A DNA stretch of 64,000 bases from Azophilus sp965200465 (GTDB lineage Bacteria; Pseudomonadota; Gammaproteobacteria; Pseudomonadales; Azotimanducaceae): the NCBI GenBank assembly GCA_965200465.1, contig OZ241358.1:2170001-2234000 (forward strand), given 5' to 3'. The notes below the pieces were generated by a model. It worked only from the letters and a program-made list of their open reading frames with translations. It was not told the origin of the DNA and made no database searches. Shown one piece after another: positions 15,764-24,220 of the stretch; position 1 is the first letter of the stretch; each line of letters opens with the position of its first letter. Made by a program: the position numbers and the translations under genes.

Positions 15764-18469
15764 TCAAAAGTCATACGAAAGCGTCAACGCCCAAGTGCGC
15801 GGCTTGTTCCATGTTTCAAGGGTGCCGAAGAAAAGCCCTTGAATGGAATTGACAATGGCCTCTGGGCGCCGCTCGTCGAGCAAGTTGCTTACGCTTAGAT
15901 CAACTCGCCAGTTCTCCTCAAGGCTTGTAAAACTGACGCCCACGCCAATGTCCGTATGGCTGTCGCTGTAAAAGTTTTCATCGACCTGGCCCGGAGAGAG
16001 CAGGTTCAGGCCTGCGTTCTGGAAGGACGATTGCGCATTGGCGCTGATTTTATCCCGGTAGGCGATGGTCGTCCACCAGCGCAGCTCGCCGAGATTACTT
16101 AGGTCTTGAAAATACTCGATGCCTAGCGTGCCTTGAAAATCGGGACTGGCGGCAACCCAGTCATCAACGAATTGATCCTTGACATCCACCGAACCGCCGA
16201 CCGCGTCAGTGCGCACCACGGAATCCAAGGCAAAGTCGTTGTATGCGATATTGGCGAATATCGCAAAATTGTCATTCACGACATACTGAAGCTCCGATTC
16301 TATGCCCAGAGAGGTGGCGGTGGCGGAGTTCGTGGGAACCGAGAAAGACGCAAACACGTTCTGGTCCACAGTCACTTGAAACCCTTGGAACAGAATCAAA
16401 TCTTCCCAGTCGTACCAGTAGGCGGCCGTGTTCCATTGAATGCGCTCGTCAATGGTGGTCTTGAAGCCAATTTCCACCGCATTTATTTTCTGCGGCGATG
16501 TGATCGGCTCAACGCCGATCTCCGTCTGTGAAACGTTCCCTTGGGCGTCCACGACGGGAACCCTGTCGGGTATGGCGATGGGGATCAATTGCCCTCCCTG
16601 AAAACCCTGTTTGAATGAACCGTAAACCATGGAGTTCTCGGTCAGGGAATAGTCGGCCGTGATTTCAAAAGTGACTTCATCGAAGCTTGCTTGCAAATCG
16701 CCGATCGCGCCGAACATATCGGGCGCCACGGGAGGGGGACCGGAAACGCCGATGAAGTTCCGCAACGCATCGGAGGACAAGCCGTTGGCGGAAAAGAATT
16801 GCCCAAGACCGCCAACCGGAATGTAGTTGCCAGTGCCGGGAGTTGTGCGGGTGCTGACCGTCACGATGGCGCCTTCGTCATTGTTGCCCACGGGAGTTTC
16901 GCCGAATTTGTCGTCCTCCGTGTAGCGCACGCCGAACGACAACCGCAGTTTTTCGCTGATCTCATAGCCTACATTGAGGTAAAGCGCTGTGGACTCCGTA
17001 TTTTGACGGAGGTTGTTGTTCAGCCGAGCGACATTCGACCCAGTATAGCCGCCCATGGGGTCCTGAATCAACTGAACGGGTTCAAACGTCAGTGCGCTGA
17101 AGTCTCCCGCCTCGGTGGCCGCCTCGATTTGCGCCGTCGCGAACGGGATGAAGAAAGGGAGGTGGAAAAACTGCAGCGCATCCGAGTCCTCCTCATAGTA
17201 GAAGGCGCCGGCGGACACATTCAGGCGATCCGATTGATATTCAAGCCGGAGCTCATGGCTCTCCGCCTCAAATGAAAACTCCTCGAAACCGGGCAGATAC
17301 GCGGGGGGGCCGCCATCGATATCAAACAGGCGCGTATTGAACTGCTCGCGCATTGCACCCAGGTAGTGGAGCGAATAGGCGTCGTTGATTTCCCAAGCCA
17401 AACTCCAAGTATGACTTTCCTGGTCAACCGTATTATCGCCAATCATGTCGGAGAAAATGTTGTCCACATCGCCCGCAAAAGCGTTGTTCCCCTCAACGAC
17501 AAATGGGATATCCCCCGCAGGCAACAGTGGAAAGGCCGTTGGATCAAGGCCCGCGGCATAGGCTTCCCGCAAAGCGTTGTTATAGGCGGCGGCACCGCCG
17601 ATGTGCGCATCGAAGGCGATAAGGCCTTGAGTTCCGGGCCTTACCCGCAATTGCTTTGCGGCGCCGGCGGAATCGTTTTTCTCGTAGTTGTACCTGAGGG
17701 TCAAAATCTCGCTTGGACGCCCTTCGACGCGAATGCGGTACAGCTGCTTGTCGTCCTCCCACCCTTTGGTGTCCGTGTAGACATTGTCCTGGATGCCGTC
17801 ATTTTGAATCGAGGCGTACGCCACGCCCAAAAACAACCTGTCCTCTACCACGGGCGTTCTAAACTCTCCTTTCACATTGCGCTGGCCGTAGCTTCCAGCC
17901 GTGACTGAAATGGAGCCTTCGGTTGCATCGCCGAATTTTTTTGAATACAGCTTAACCGCGCCGCCAAGACTGTTGCGACCGTAAAGGGTGCCCTGGGGCC
18001 CCCTCAACACCTCCACGCGGTCAATGGAGAAAATATCGATGTTGCCGCCAAGACCCAAGGGGGTGTAGATGTCGTCAACGTAGATAGGAACCGCCTGTTC
18101 AACACCGAAAGTCGGGGTGGCGGTGCCAACGCCCCGCACAAAGAACCGCGTGGTGTTGTTGTCAACGCCTCCTTCGATGTCCAAACCAGGGGAGAAAGAC
18201 GACAGATCCTTGATTTCATCCACGCCCAGATTGCGCAGCCACCCGTCCGTTAACGCCGTGATGGACAGCGGCACCTCCTGCAGGCTTTCCGTCCGCCGCC
18301 TCGCCTCCACCAAAATCTCATCAATGATGACGTAGCCTTCTTGGGTTTCATAGGTTTCGGGCTGGCCCCCACTTTCCTCCTCGGCCCGCAGGCTGAGCGG
18401 CAGGGCGAGTGTCGCGCCCAAAGCCAACAACGCCAAGGCCGATGCTGCTGATCGATCAGAACTCATCAT
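15764..18469 (-). CDS. TonB-dependent outer-membrane receptor
   Basis: A 901-residue outer-membrane receptor. A signal peptide (about residues 1-30) precedes a TonB-box-like stretch (IIDEILVEARRR, near residue 50), a plug domain containing FFVRGVGTATPTFG and VEVLRGPQGTLYGRNSLGGA, and a long beta-barrel ending in LTLSYDF with the terminal aromatic residue typical of OmpA/BamA-recognised barrels. It is probably the outer-membrane port for the glycan or glycoside handled by the downstream GPH symporter and GH116 enzyme. No SusD partner is present. Two adjacent ATGs (18469 and 18466) are both possible; AGGAGA lies upstream. Confidence 0.93.
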   Translation of the reverse strand: MMSSDRSAASALALLALGATLALPLSLRAEEESGGQPETYETQEGYVIIDEILVEARRRTESLQEVPLSITALTDGWLRNLGVDEIKDLSSFSPGLDIEGGVDNNTTRFFVRGVGTATPTFGVEQAVPIYVDDIYTPLGLGGNIDIFSIDRVEVLRGPQGTLYGRNSLGGAVKLYSKKFGDATEGSISVTAGSYGQRNVKGEFRTPVVEDRLFLGVAYASIQNDGIQDNVYTDTKGWEDDKQLYRIRVEGRPSEILTLRYNYEKNDSAGAAKQLRVRPGTQGLIAFDAHIGGAAAYNNALREAYAAGLDPTAFPLLPAGDIPFVVEGNNAFAGDVDNIFSDMIGDNTVDQESHTWSLAWEINDAYSLHYLGAMREQFNTRLFDIDGGPPAYLPGFEEFSFEAESHELRLEYQSDRLNVSAGAFYYEEDSDALQFFHLPFFIPFATAQIEAATEAGDFSALTFEPVQLIQDPMGGYTGSNVARLNNNLRQNTESTALYLNVGYEISEKLRLSFGVRYTEDDKFGETPVGNNDEGAIVTVSTRTTPGTGNYIPVGGLGQFFSANGLSSDALRNFIGVSGPPPVAPDMFGAIGDLQASFDEVTFEITADYSLTENSMVYGSFKQGFQGGQLIPIAIPDRVPVVDAQGNVSQTEIGVEPITSPQKINAVEIGFKTTIDERIQWNTAAYWYDWEDLILFQGFQVTVDQNVFASFSVPTNSATATSLGIESELQYVVNDNFAIFANIAYNDFALDSVVRTDAVGGSVDVKDQFVDDWVAASPDFQGTLGIEYFQDLSNLGELRWWTTIAYRDKISANAQSSFQNAGLNLLSPGQVDENFYSDSHTDIGVGVSFTSLEENWRVDLSVSNLLDERRPEAIVNSIQGLFFGTLETWNKPRTWALTLSYDF

Positions 18470-18530
18470 GGTTCTCCTCTCCTGTTGCTTTTCGGGTCCT
18501 CAAGCGGACGAATTCGGCCCGCTTGTGGGC

Positions 18531-18559
18531 AGACTTGCATTTTAAGAATGCAATGTCAA
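18531..18559 (-). promoter_or_regulatory. Palindromic operator overlapping candidate promoter of the TonB-receptor gene
   Basis: A perfect inverted repeat, TTGCATT-TTAAG-AATGCAA, spans 18535-18553. It abuts TTGACA (read on the minus strand at 18559-18554), a consensus -35 box; the position 17 bp further would carry a weak -10 (AAGTCT). The palindrome therefore fills the spacer, as for a repressor-controlled promoter. It lies about 65 bp upstream of the receptor start. The cognate regulator is not evident among the neighbours. Confidence 0.45.
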
Positions 18560-18719
18560 CACAAATATGCAACCAAAAGGCGAATTTTTGCGGCGCGGCG
18601 GATGCTCCCCTTGACATCCAGGCAAACCGCCATGCGGGGCGTTCATCGCCCCGTCAATGTCTGGTGGGCCATGACCCACCACCCGCGCCGGGCGCTCGCC
18701 ACAGCGCCGCGGCCGGCCG

Positions 18720-19020
18720 GACTTCGCCAACGTGCAGCGCTACCGCAGCGGGCCGACCACCGAACTGGCGGAGTTCATCACTACGGGGGGCCTGGCCACA
18801 ATGGGGCTAGGTCCACCTTTTGGACCAGGCTTGGCAAGGGCGACATGCGCATCGGCCTGCTGTCCCAGGATGAGGCCGAGGAGGCTCTGGCCGTGCCACT
18901 GCAGTCCAAGCGGCATGGCTTGGACTTCGACCCGGAAGCCGTTCGGCGCATAGCCCAAGAGTCGGACGGCTACCCTTACTTCGTGCAGCTTTGGGGCCAG
19001 CAAGCGGAGCCTGCTGCACG
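18720..19020 (+). pseudogene. Remnant of an AAA (ORC1/AAA_16-type) ATPase, middle segment only
   Basis: Two reading frames carry pieces of one ATPase: QRYRSGPTTELAEFI (frame starting near 18730) and, after a frameshift near 18800, GLLSQDEAEEALAVP through EAVRRIAQESDGYPYFVQLW (18850-19000). The second piece is the lid region that follows the Walker B strand in ORC-like ATPases. No Walker A and no start are present. The missing ends belong to the same kind of protein whose N- and C-terminal parts survive at 22.5-22.9 kb. Clearly non-functional. Confidence 0.6.
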
Positions 19021-19092
19021 GACCGGGGGCGGGCGCAATCCACACTTGGCATTCAACCTTCAGTGAATGGCTTTCCGGCATGACAAGGCGGG

Positions 19093-20220
19093 CTAAAGGC
19101 CGGACTTGGCCCGCGTCCAGGCCCGGGTGCGGCGGCGCTCCAGCTTCGGCCCGGCGATGTAGGCCACATGCAGGCGCTTGCGGGTCTCGGCGTCTGGATA
19201 GATGGCCGGATCGTTGGCGTACTCCGGCAGCACCAGCGGCGTGGCGCTGGCGTTGGCGTTGGCGTAGCCGGTGAAGTTGGTGAAGGCGGCGATCACTTCC
19301 GGCCGCAGCAGGTAGTTGAGGAACAGGTGCGCATTGCCGGGATGGGGCGCATCGGCGGGAATGTAGGCGGCGTCAAACCAGATGGTGGAGCCCTCCTGCG
19401 GCACTGTGTACCTCAGGGGCAGGTCCAGTCCGGCTTCCCTGGCGCGGATGCTCGCCACCGCGTAGTCCCCGGACCAGCTGCCGGCCAGGCAAAGGTTGCC
19501 GGCCGGCATGTCCAGCAGGAACTTGGTGGAGCTGTAGTAGGAAATGTGGGGACGGACGGACTTCAGGGCCTCTTCGGCGGCTTTGAGGTCCTCCTCCGCC
19601 ATGGAGTTGGGGTCCCTGCCCAGATAGATCAACACCACGGGCATGACGTCCGTGGGCGCCTCCAGCATGGAGATGCCGCAATCCGCGAAGTGGCTGGTCA
19701 CCTTTGGGTCGAACAGCATGGCGGCGCTATGCACCGGGGCGTCCGGCAGGCGCTCCAGAATCATTTGCTCGTTGTAGGTGAACCCGGTGGTTCCCCAAGC
19801 GTAGGGCACGCCGTAGCGATTGCCCGGGTCGAACAGGGCGAATTGGCCAAGCAATTCCGGGTCCAGATGATGCCAGTTGCCCAGCTTGGCGCGGTCCAGC
19901 TCCCGGTAGATGCCGGCCTCCTGCAGCCGGCTGGAGTAGCCGGCGGAATGCACCACCACGTCGTAGCCGGAGCGCCCCGCCATCAGCTTCGCATCGACCG
20001 TGGGCGAGGCGTCATAGACATCGTAGTTGACCCTGATGCCGAACTCCCGCTCGAAGTCTTCAATGGTGCTGGCGCCGATGTAGTCCGCCCAGTTGTAAAC
20101 GTTGAGCACCGGCTCCTCGTCGGCAGCGGCGGCTACCGCCGGCGCCAAGCCGAAGGCGGCGGCCAGCAGCAAAGGCCGTGCCCAGCCCCAATGCTTCAAG
20201 CCCGCGAATTTCCTGCGCAT
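19093..20220 (-). CDS. Polyamine-type ABC transporter substrate-binding protein (PotF/SpuD-like)
   Basis: A 375-residue periplasmic binding protein with a signal peptide (cleavage near AAAADEEP, about residue 33) followed by LNVYNWADYIG, the standard N-terminus of PotD/PotF-type putrescine/spermidine binders. Further family marks are DVVVHSAGYSSRLQEAGIY and an aromatic-rich pocket region (GVPYAWGTTGFTYN). No permease or ATPase genes are near, so it would have to work with a transporter elsewhere. Full length and intact. Confidence 0.88.
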   Translation of the reverse strand: MRRKFAGLKHWGWARPLLLAAAFGLAPAVAAAADEEPVLNVYNWADYIGASTIEDFEREFGIRVNYDVYDASPTVDAKLMAGRSGYDVVVHSAGYSSRLQEAGIYRELDRAKLGNWHHLDPELLGQFALFDPGNRYGVPYAWGTTGFTYNEQMILERLPDAPVHSAAMLFDPKVTSHFADCGISMLEAPTDVMPVVLIYLGRDPNSMAEEDLKAAEEALKSVRPHISYYSSTKFLLDMPAGNLCLAGSWSGDYAVASIRAREAGLDLPLRYTVPQEGSTIWFDAAYIPADAPHPGNAHLFLNYLLRPEVIAAFTNFTGYANANASATPLVLPEYANDPAIYPDAETRKRLHVAYIAGPKLERRRTRAWTRAKSGL

Positions 20221-20541
20221 CGCCCCTCAGCCCTTGTTGGCGAAGCCAGCCGCATTATGGCGGAGACGCCCCCCATGCAGCCCTTCCACAGACCCCCGCC
20301 AAGCCCCCGCCGCCATCGATTGCGGCGTCCGCGAAGCGCTTTTCGCCCATCGGCCCAACCCAGCCCCGATACATTGCGGAATCTTCATGGTCTTCCCGTT
20401 GCTTCCCGTTGCCTTAAAGGTGCTGGCAGACCAGCATCCAGTTTGAGCCGTCAACTCGCTGATTTGCAAGGGTTTGTTGACGGGCATGCGCGTTGTCGGC
20501 ACCATGACCGCATCGCAGCCTGCCATTATGGGAGAAATCCG
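20221..20541. other. Intergenic region without recognisable gene
   Basis: About 320 bp between the divergent binding-protein and AAHS-transporter genes. I find no convincing coding sequence. A possible 19-residue leader reading frame (ATG at 20486, stop at 20543-20545) overlaps the likely start of the downstream transporter; whether it is translated is unknown. Confidence 0.4.
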
Positions 20542-21864
20542 CTGAACCGAGACCCGCGGCAGATACTGGCCGAGGAGCCCATGGGCCGGTTCCAAATCGG
20601 CGCCGTCGCCATCTGCGTACTGCTGAACGCCTTGGATGGGTTCGATGTGCTGGCCATCAGCTTCGCCTCCCCCGGCATTGCGCAGGAATGGGGGGTGGAC
20701 CGGGGCGTTTTGGGCTTGGTGCTGTCCATGGAGCTCATCGGCATGGGGGTGGGCTCCCTGACCATCGGCGCCTTGGCGGACTGGGCCGGTCGGCGCCCGA
20801 CCATCCTGCTGTGCCTGGCGATGATGGCGGCCGGCATGTGGCTTGCCGCCAGCGCCGGGGATGTGGTTTGGCTTTCCGCCTACCGCCTGCTCACCGGCCT
20901 CGGCATTGGCGGCATGCTGGCCGCCATCAATGCGATGGCGGCGGAGTACGCCAACCTCAAGTACCGCAACCTGTGCGTCATCGTCATGGCCTCCGGCTAT
21001 CCGGTGGGGGTGATCTTGGGCGGCAGCGTCGCCGCGGCGCTGCTGGCCAGCTTCGATTGGCGGTCGGTGTTCCTCTTCGGGGGCGCCGCCACCACGGTCT
21101 TCATTCCGGTGGTTTGGTGGCTGCTGCCGGAATCCATCGAATACCTAAGCGAAAAGCGCCCCAAGGACGCCTTGGCCCGCATCAACGCCACCCTGCGGCG
21201 CATGGGGCACGCCGCGGTGGAGGCGCTGCCGGCCCTGACCGCGCCGGCCAAGGCGGGCGTCGGCAGGCTATTCTCCAGGAATCTGGTGCGCATCACCCTG
21301 CTGCTGACCGCCGCCTACTTCTGCCACATCATGACCTTCTATTTCATCATGAAGTGGATACCGAAGATCGTCACGGACATGGGCTTCAGCCACTCCGCAG
21401 CCAGCGGCGTGCTGGTCTGGGCCAACATTGGCGGCACCCTCGGCGCTCTGCTGCTGGGCCTGGGCACGCAGCTGTTCGCCACGCGGCGCTTGGTCATCGC
21501 CGCCTTCATTGGCTCCGCAGCCATGGTCACCGTCTTCGGCCAAGGCCAGGCGGACCTCTTGCAATTGTCCTTGATCGCCGCCCTTGCGCTGTTCTTCGCC
21601 AACTCCGCCATCGTGGGCCTTTACGCATTGTTTGCGGAATCCTTCCCCACGGAGGTGCGGGCCGGCGGCACCGGCTTGGTCATCGGCGTGGGCCGGGCGG
21701 GAGCGGCCCTGGGCCCCGTGGTGGCCGGCTTCATGTTCCAAGCGAACTTGGGGCTTGACGCCGTGGCCTTGGTGATGGCCTGCGGCTCCCTGCTGGCCGC
21801 CTTGGCGCTGTTCGGCTTGAGGCATCGCCCGGAAAGCGCCGTCCAACAGGGGTGCCGTCCTTGA
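20542..21864 (+). CDS. MFS transporter, aromatic acid:H+ symporter (AAHS) type
   Basis: A polytopic carrier with about twelve membrane segments and the MFS loop GALADWAGRRPTI. The N-terminal pattern DPRQILAEEPMGRFQ is the conserved beginning of AAHS carriers for benzoate- or hydroxybenzoate-type acids, so translation should start before the first in-frame ATG at 20581. The only nearby candidate is a CTG at 20542 preceded by GGGAGAA; an ATG start at 20581 would remove the conserved segment. Substrate is not indicated by neighbours. Confidence 0.82.
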   Translation: MNRDPRQILAEEPMGRFQIGAVAICVLLNALDGFDVLAISFASPGIAQEWGVDRGVLGLVLSMELIGMGVGSLTIGALADWAGRRPTILLCLAMMAAGMWLAASAGDVVWLSAYRLLTGLGIGGMLAAINAMAAEYANLKYRNLCVIVMASGYPVGVILGGSVAAALLASFDWRSVFLFGGAATTVFIPVVWWLLPESIEYLSEKRPKDALARINATLRRMGHAAVEALPALTAPAKAGVGRLFSRNLVRITLLLTAAYFCHIMTFYFIMKWIPKIVTDMGFSHSAASGVLVWANIGGTLGALLLGLGTQLFATRRLVIAAFIGSAAMVTVFGQGQADLLQLSLIAALALFFANSAIVGLYALFAESFPTEVRAGGTGLVIGVGRAGAALGPVVAGFMFQANLGLDAVALVMACGSLLAALALFGLRHRPESAVQQGCRP

Positions 21865-22040
21865 TGGCTTGGAAGCAAGCCGGCGCCTTGAACGACCGCA
21901 GCAACAGCAACGCACTGGCCGCATTTCGTGCATTGATTGACTGTTCGCGCGATCTTCTCCGCATCAACGCTTGCTCCGCCAGGGCGGTTGATCCGGCAGC
22001 ATTGGGGATTGGCGGCGACTTGAACAGGGAGCTTTGAGGG

Positions 22041-22271
22041 ATGCAGTTGGAGAGTTGGGCAGCGCCGGAATACTCGCGGGGTCGAGTGAACGCCGCCGGC
22101 GCGACTCTTGTGGACGCAGCCGCTTCCCCCGAGGCGCGGCGCGAGGCGCACGGCTGGCCGCTGGAGGTGCTGCAAGGCCGCCTGACGGACAAAGGTCCGG
22201 AGGTCGGTGATCCCGCACACCTCCAAGCCGCAGGGGGATTCCGATTGCACACTGTCCGCCCGGTGCCTTAG
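22041..22271 (+). pseudogene. Probable remnant of a RelA/SpoT-domain protein N-terminus
   Basis: A 76-codon frame beginning WAAPEYSRGRVNAAGATLV and continuing to HGWPLEVLQGRL, a pattern resembling the N-terminus of small RelA/SpoT-domain proteins, but with residues missing between the two parts. After GRL the sequence runs into the short repeat at 22177-22218 and loses similarity. The catalytic domain is absent, so it is non-functional. Recognition is from memory of the family and should be treated as tentative. Confidence 0.4.
22177..22218 (+). repeat. Short dispersed repeat, copy 1
   Basis: About 42 bp matching 31129-31171 at roughly 80% identity with one indel, sharing GTGATCCCGCAC and CGCCT-ACGGA-AAA. 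Both copies adjoin truncated genes. Confidence 0.5.
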
Positions 22272-22372
22272 CTGAGGCCGCTGCGGGATGGTGTGGTGGA
22301 CAGCGTCAAACGCAGCCTTGATTTCAGTATCTATAGTGATGCTATTCCACCTCGCCATGGGAACGGAATTCC

Positions 22373-22528
22373 ATGAACCAAGAAGAAATCCTCAAGACGC
22401 TCCGCAAGAATCCGCAGAATGTCAGGTTCTCGGCGCTGTCCCAAATATGTGACGCCTGCTTCGGGGAGCCACGCCAGAAAGGCACCAGCCACCGCGTGTA
22501 CCGTACGCCTTGGCGAGGTGGCCCTAGA
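22373..22528 (+). pseudogene. HicA-like mRNA interferase toxin, C-terminally truncated
   Basis: The first 52 codons match a HicA-type toxin: MNQEEILKTLRKNPQNVRF, then CFGEPRQKGTSHRVYRTPW, which carries the catalytic histidine in GTSH. The expected end (a VNIQ...KAYQVRQVL-type segment) is missing. After GGPR at about 22528 the frame runs antisense into the ATPase-nuclease remnant. No hicB follows. The toxin is therefore probably inactive, unless the run-on frame yields a stable protein. Confidence 0.65.
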
Positions 22529-22928
22529 GCGTCCAGAGGGTCAGGCTGCGGCCGTCTTGCCGGCGTTCGCTCGGCTCCGCTCCCGCCTTGCCGTCCCGCC
22601 GGCGTTCGCCTGCCTCTTCGCGCCGGTCGAACACCACCAGATGCCCCTCCTCGGCGCGGCACTTGGCCATGTAGCCCAAGGTCTGCTCCATGCCGCGCTC
22701 AATGGCCCACTCCATGCTTTTCCTGTCTGAATCCCGCAGCACCTTGCACTCGACCACCACGCGCTGCCAAAGGTCGGAAGTCTTGCCCGTCTGCCGGGGG
22801 GCGTGCAGCACGAAGTAGCGCTCGTCCCGGATCAGTCCTAGGAGCTCCTCGACATCCACCCGCTCCAGCGGCGGGATGACGTAGTGCAGGTGCGGGCGAA
22901 CCGGCCCTTCGGTGCTGAAGAAGCGCAT
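22524..22928 (-). pseudogene. Internally deleted AAA ATPase / PD-(D/E)XK nuclease gene
   Basis: A 134-residue open frame joins two ends of a much larger protein. Residues 1-52 are an ATPase N-terminus (MRFFSTEGPVRP, then YFVLHAPRQTGKTS with Walker A). This is followed directly by RVVVECKVLRDSD and GMEQTLGYMAKCRAEEGHLVVF, the C-terminal nuclease-like domain (the E and K of ECK). All of the ATPase core between them is missing, but the frame is kept. The first ATG with good context is at 22928. It ends against the truncated hicA. Probably non-functional; a residual DNA-binding or nuclease-domain product cannot be excluded. Confidence 0.65.
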
Positions 22929-22984
22929 GGGTCCATTATGGCACCTTAACGGCGCCGTCGCCCCCTTGGGATGGATTCGGGCGA

Positions 22985-24220
22985 TCAAGGCGCTCCGTCC
23001 GCCTCGATGAATTCCTCGAGCAACTGCTCAACATAGGCGCAATCCTCATCCGTCATGGTGGGATGGCACGGCAGCATGATGCCGTTCTCCATGATCTGAT
23101 CGCAATTCGCAAGCCCCGCCGGGTGTACGCGATACTCGCGACCATTCAGCATGGGGTGGCGGGTGATGTTGCCGGAGAAAATCACGCGGGAGAAAACGCC
23201 GTTGTCCTCCAAGTGGATTTGCAATGCCTTGCGCTTCCAGCCCGTTGCCGGATTGATCTGCAAGGGAAAGCAGATCCAAGTGGTTTCGGTTTCCGGCAAG
23301 GTGCTGGGGACGATGAATTGGCTGCCGTAGCGCTTGAAGAACCCGTAGTAGCGCTGGAACCGTTCATTGCGCAATGCCCACAATTCTTCGATGCGATTCA
23401 TCTGGCCGATGCCGAACGCCGCCCCCGCCTCGTTGGGAATGAACCCGTAGGCGAGATCTTCAAAAATGAAGAGAGAGTCGTAGTCAACGCCATCGAGCCG
23501 TTCCAGGAATCGGCCGTCACTCTCCGGCGCCTTGGTGCCGAACATGTACTTTTCCGAGGACCGTCCCCAGGCGCGCAGCGACAAGGCCCGGTCCAAGTAG
23601 TTCGTGTCGTCGAAGAAGACCATGCCGCCGTTGCCGAGCGCGGTGATGATGTGGTAGATGGAAAAGCTGGTGATTGAAATGTCCGCCCGCGTCGCCGTTT
23701 TGCGCCCGCGCAAGCTGCCGCCCAACGTATCGGCGGAATCATGCACCAGCAGCAACTTGTGGCGGTCGGCAATTTCGCGGAGCTTGTCCCAGTCGCATAC
23801 ACCGCCCACCAAGTCCGGCACCAGCATGGCGCGGGTGTTCTGCGTGATGACATCCTCCACGGAGTCCACCAGGATCTGGTAGTCGCTAAGCCCCACGTCC
23901 ACGAACACCGGCTTGCAGCCGGCTTGGTAAATGCTGGCCACATCGGAGGAGAAGGTCAGCGCCGGGGTGATGACTTCGGCCCCCGCCGGCAGGTTCAACA
24001 GGCGCATCGCAATCAGCAGGGCGGACGACCCCGAGTTCACCATCACGCCATGCTTCTTGCCCATGAAGCCCGCGACGCGCTGCTCAAACTCCATGACGAA
24101 TCTTCCGGGAATAAGCCCCATGGGATCCGCCAGGACGGCATTGACCCGATCGATCTCCTCCTGACCGTACATCGCACCGCCATAGCGCACCACCCTCGGC
24201 GCCAGCTTGCGTTTAGCCAT
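22985..24220 (-). CDS. DegT/DnrJ/EryC1-family enzyme with His in place of the PLP lysine (probable sugar 3-dehydratase type)
   Basis: A 411-residue fold-type I PLP enzyme of the sugar aminotransferase family, with VNSGSSALLIAMRLL (phosphate-binding loop), ALTFSSDVASI, and LVHDSADTLGG (cofactor-binding Asp). Where aminotransferases have the Schiff-base lysine (the K in SxxxxK-xx-x-GxGG), this protein has SFSIYHIITALGNGG, i.e. H190. The same replacement occurs in PMP-dependent 3-dehydratases such as ColD and RfbH/E1, so this may remove a 3-OH from a nucleotide sugar and not transaminate. It stands alone near the surface-glycan island. The start ATG at 24220 gives the full family length. Confidence 0.8.
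   Translation of the reverse strand: MAKRKLAPRVVRYGGAMYGQEEIDRVNAVLADPMGLIPGRFVMEFEQRVAGFMGKKHGVMVNSGSSALLIAMRLLNLPAGAEVITPALTFSSDVASIYQAGCKPVFVDVGLSDYQILVDSVEDVITQNTRAMLVPDLVGGVCDWDKLREIADRHKLLLVHDSADTLGGSLRGRKTATRADISITSFSIYHIITALGNGGMVFFDDTNYLDRALSLRAWGRSSEKYMFGTKAPESDGRFLERLDGVDYDSLFIFEDLAYGFIPNEAGAAFGIGQMNRIEELWALRNERFQRYYGFFKRYGSQFIVPSTLPETETTWICFPLQINPATGWKRKALQIHLEDNGVFSRVIFSGNITRHPMLNGREYRVHPAGLANCDQIMENGIMLPCHPTMTDEDCAYVEQLLEEFIEADGAP

Noticed and set aside
19168..20541. Long open frame continuous with the AAHS transporter upstream of its start
   Set aside because: It is antisense to the intact polyamine-binding-protein gene and shows no membrane or family pattern until the DPRQIL segment near 20545.
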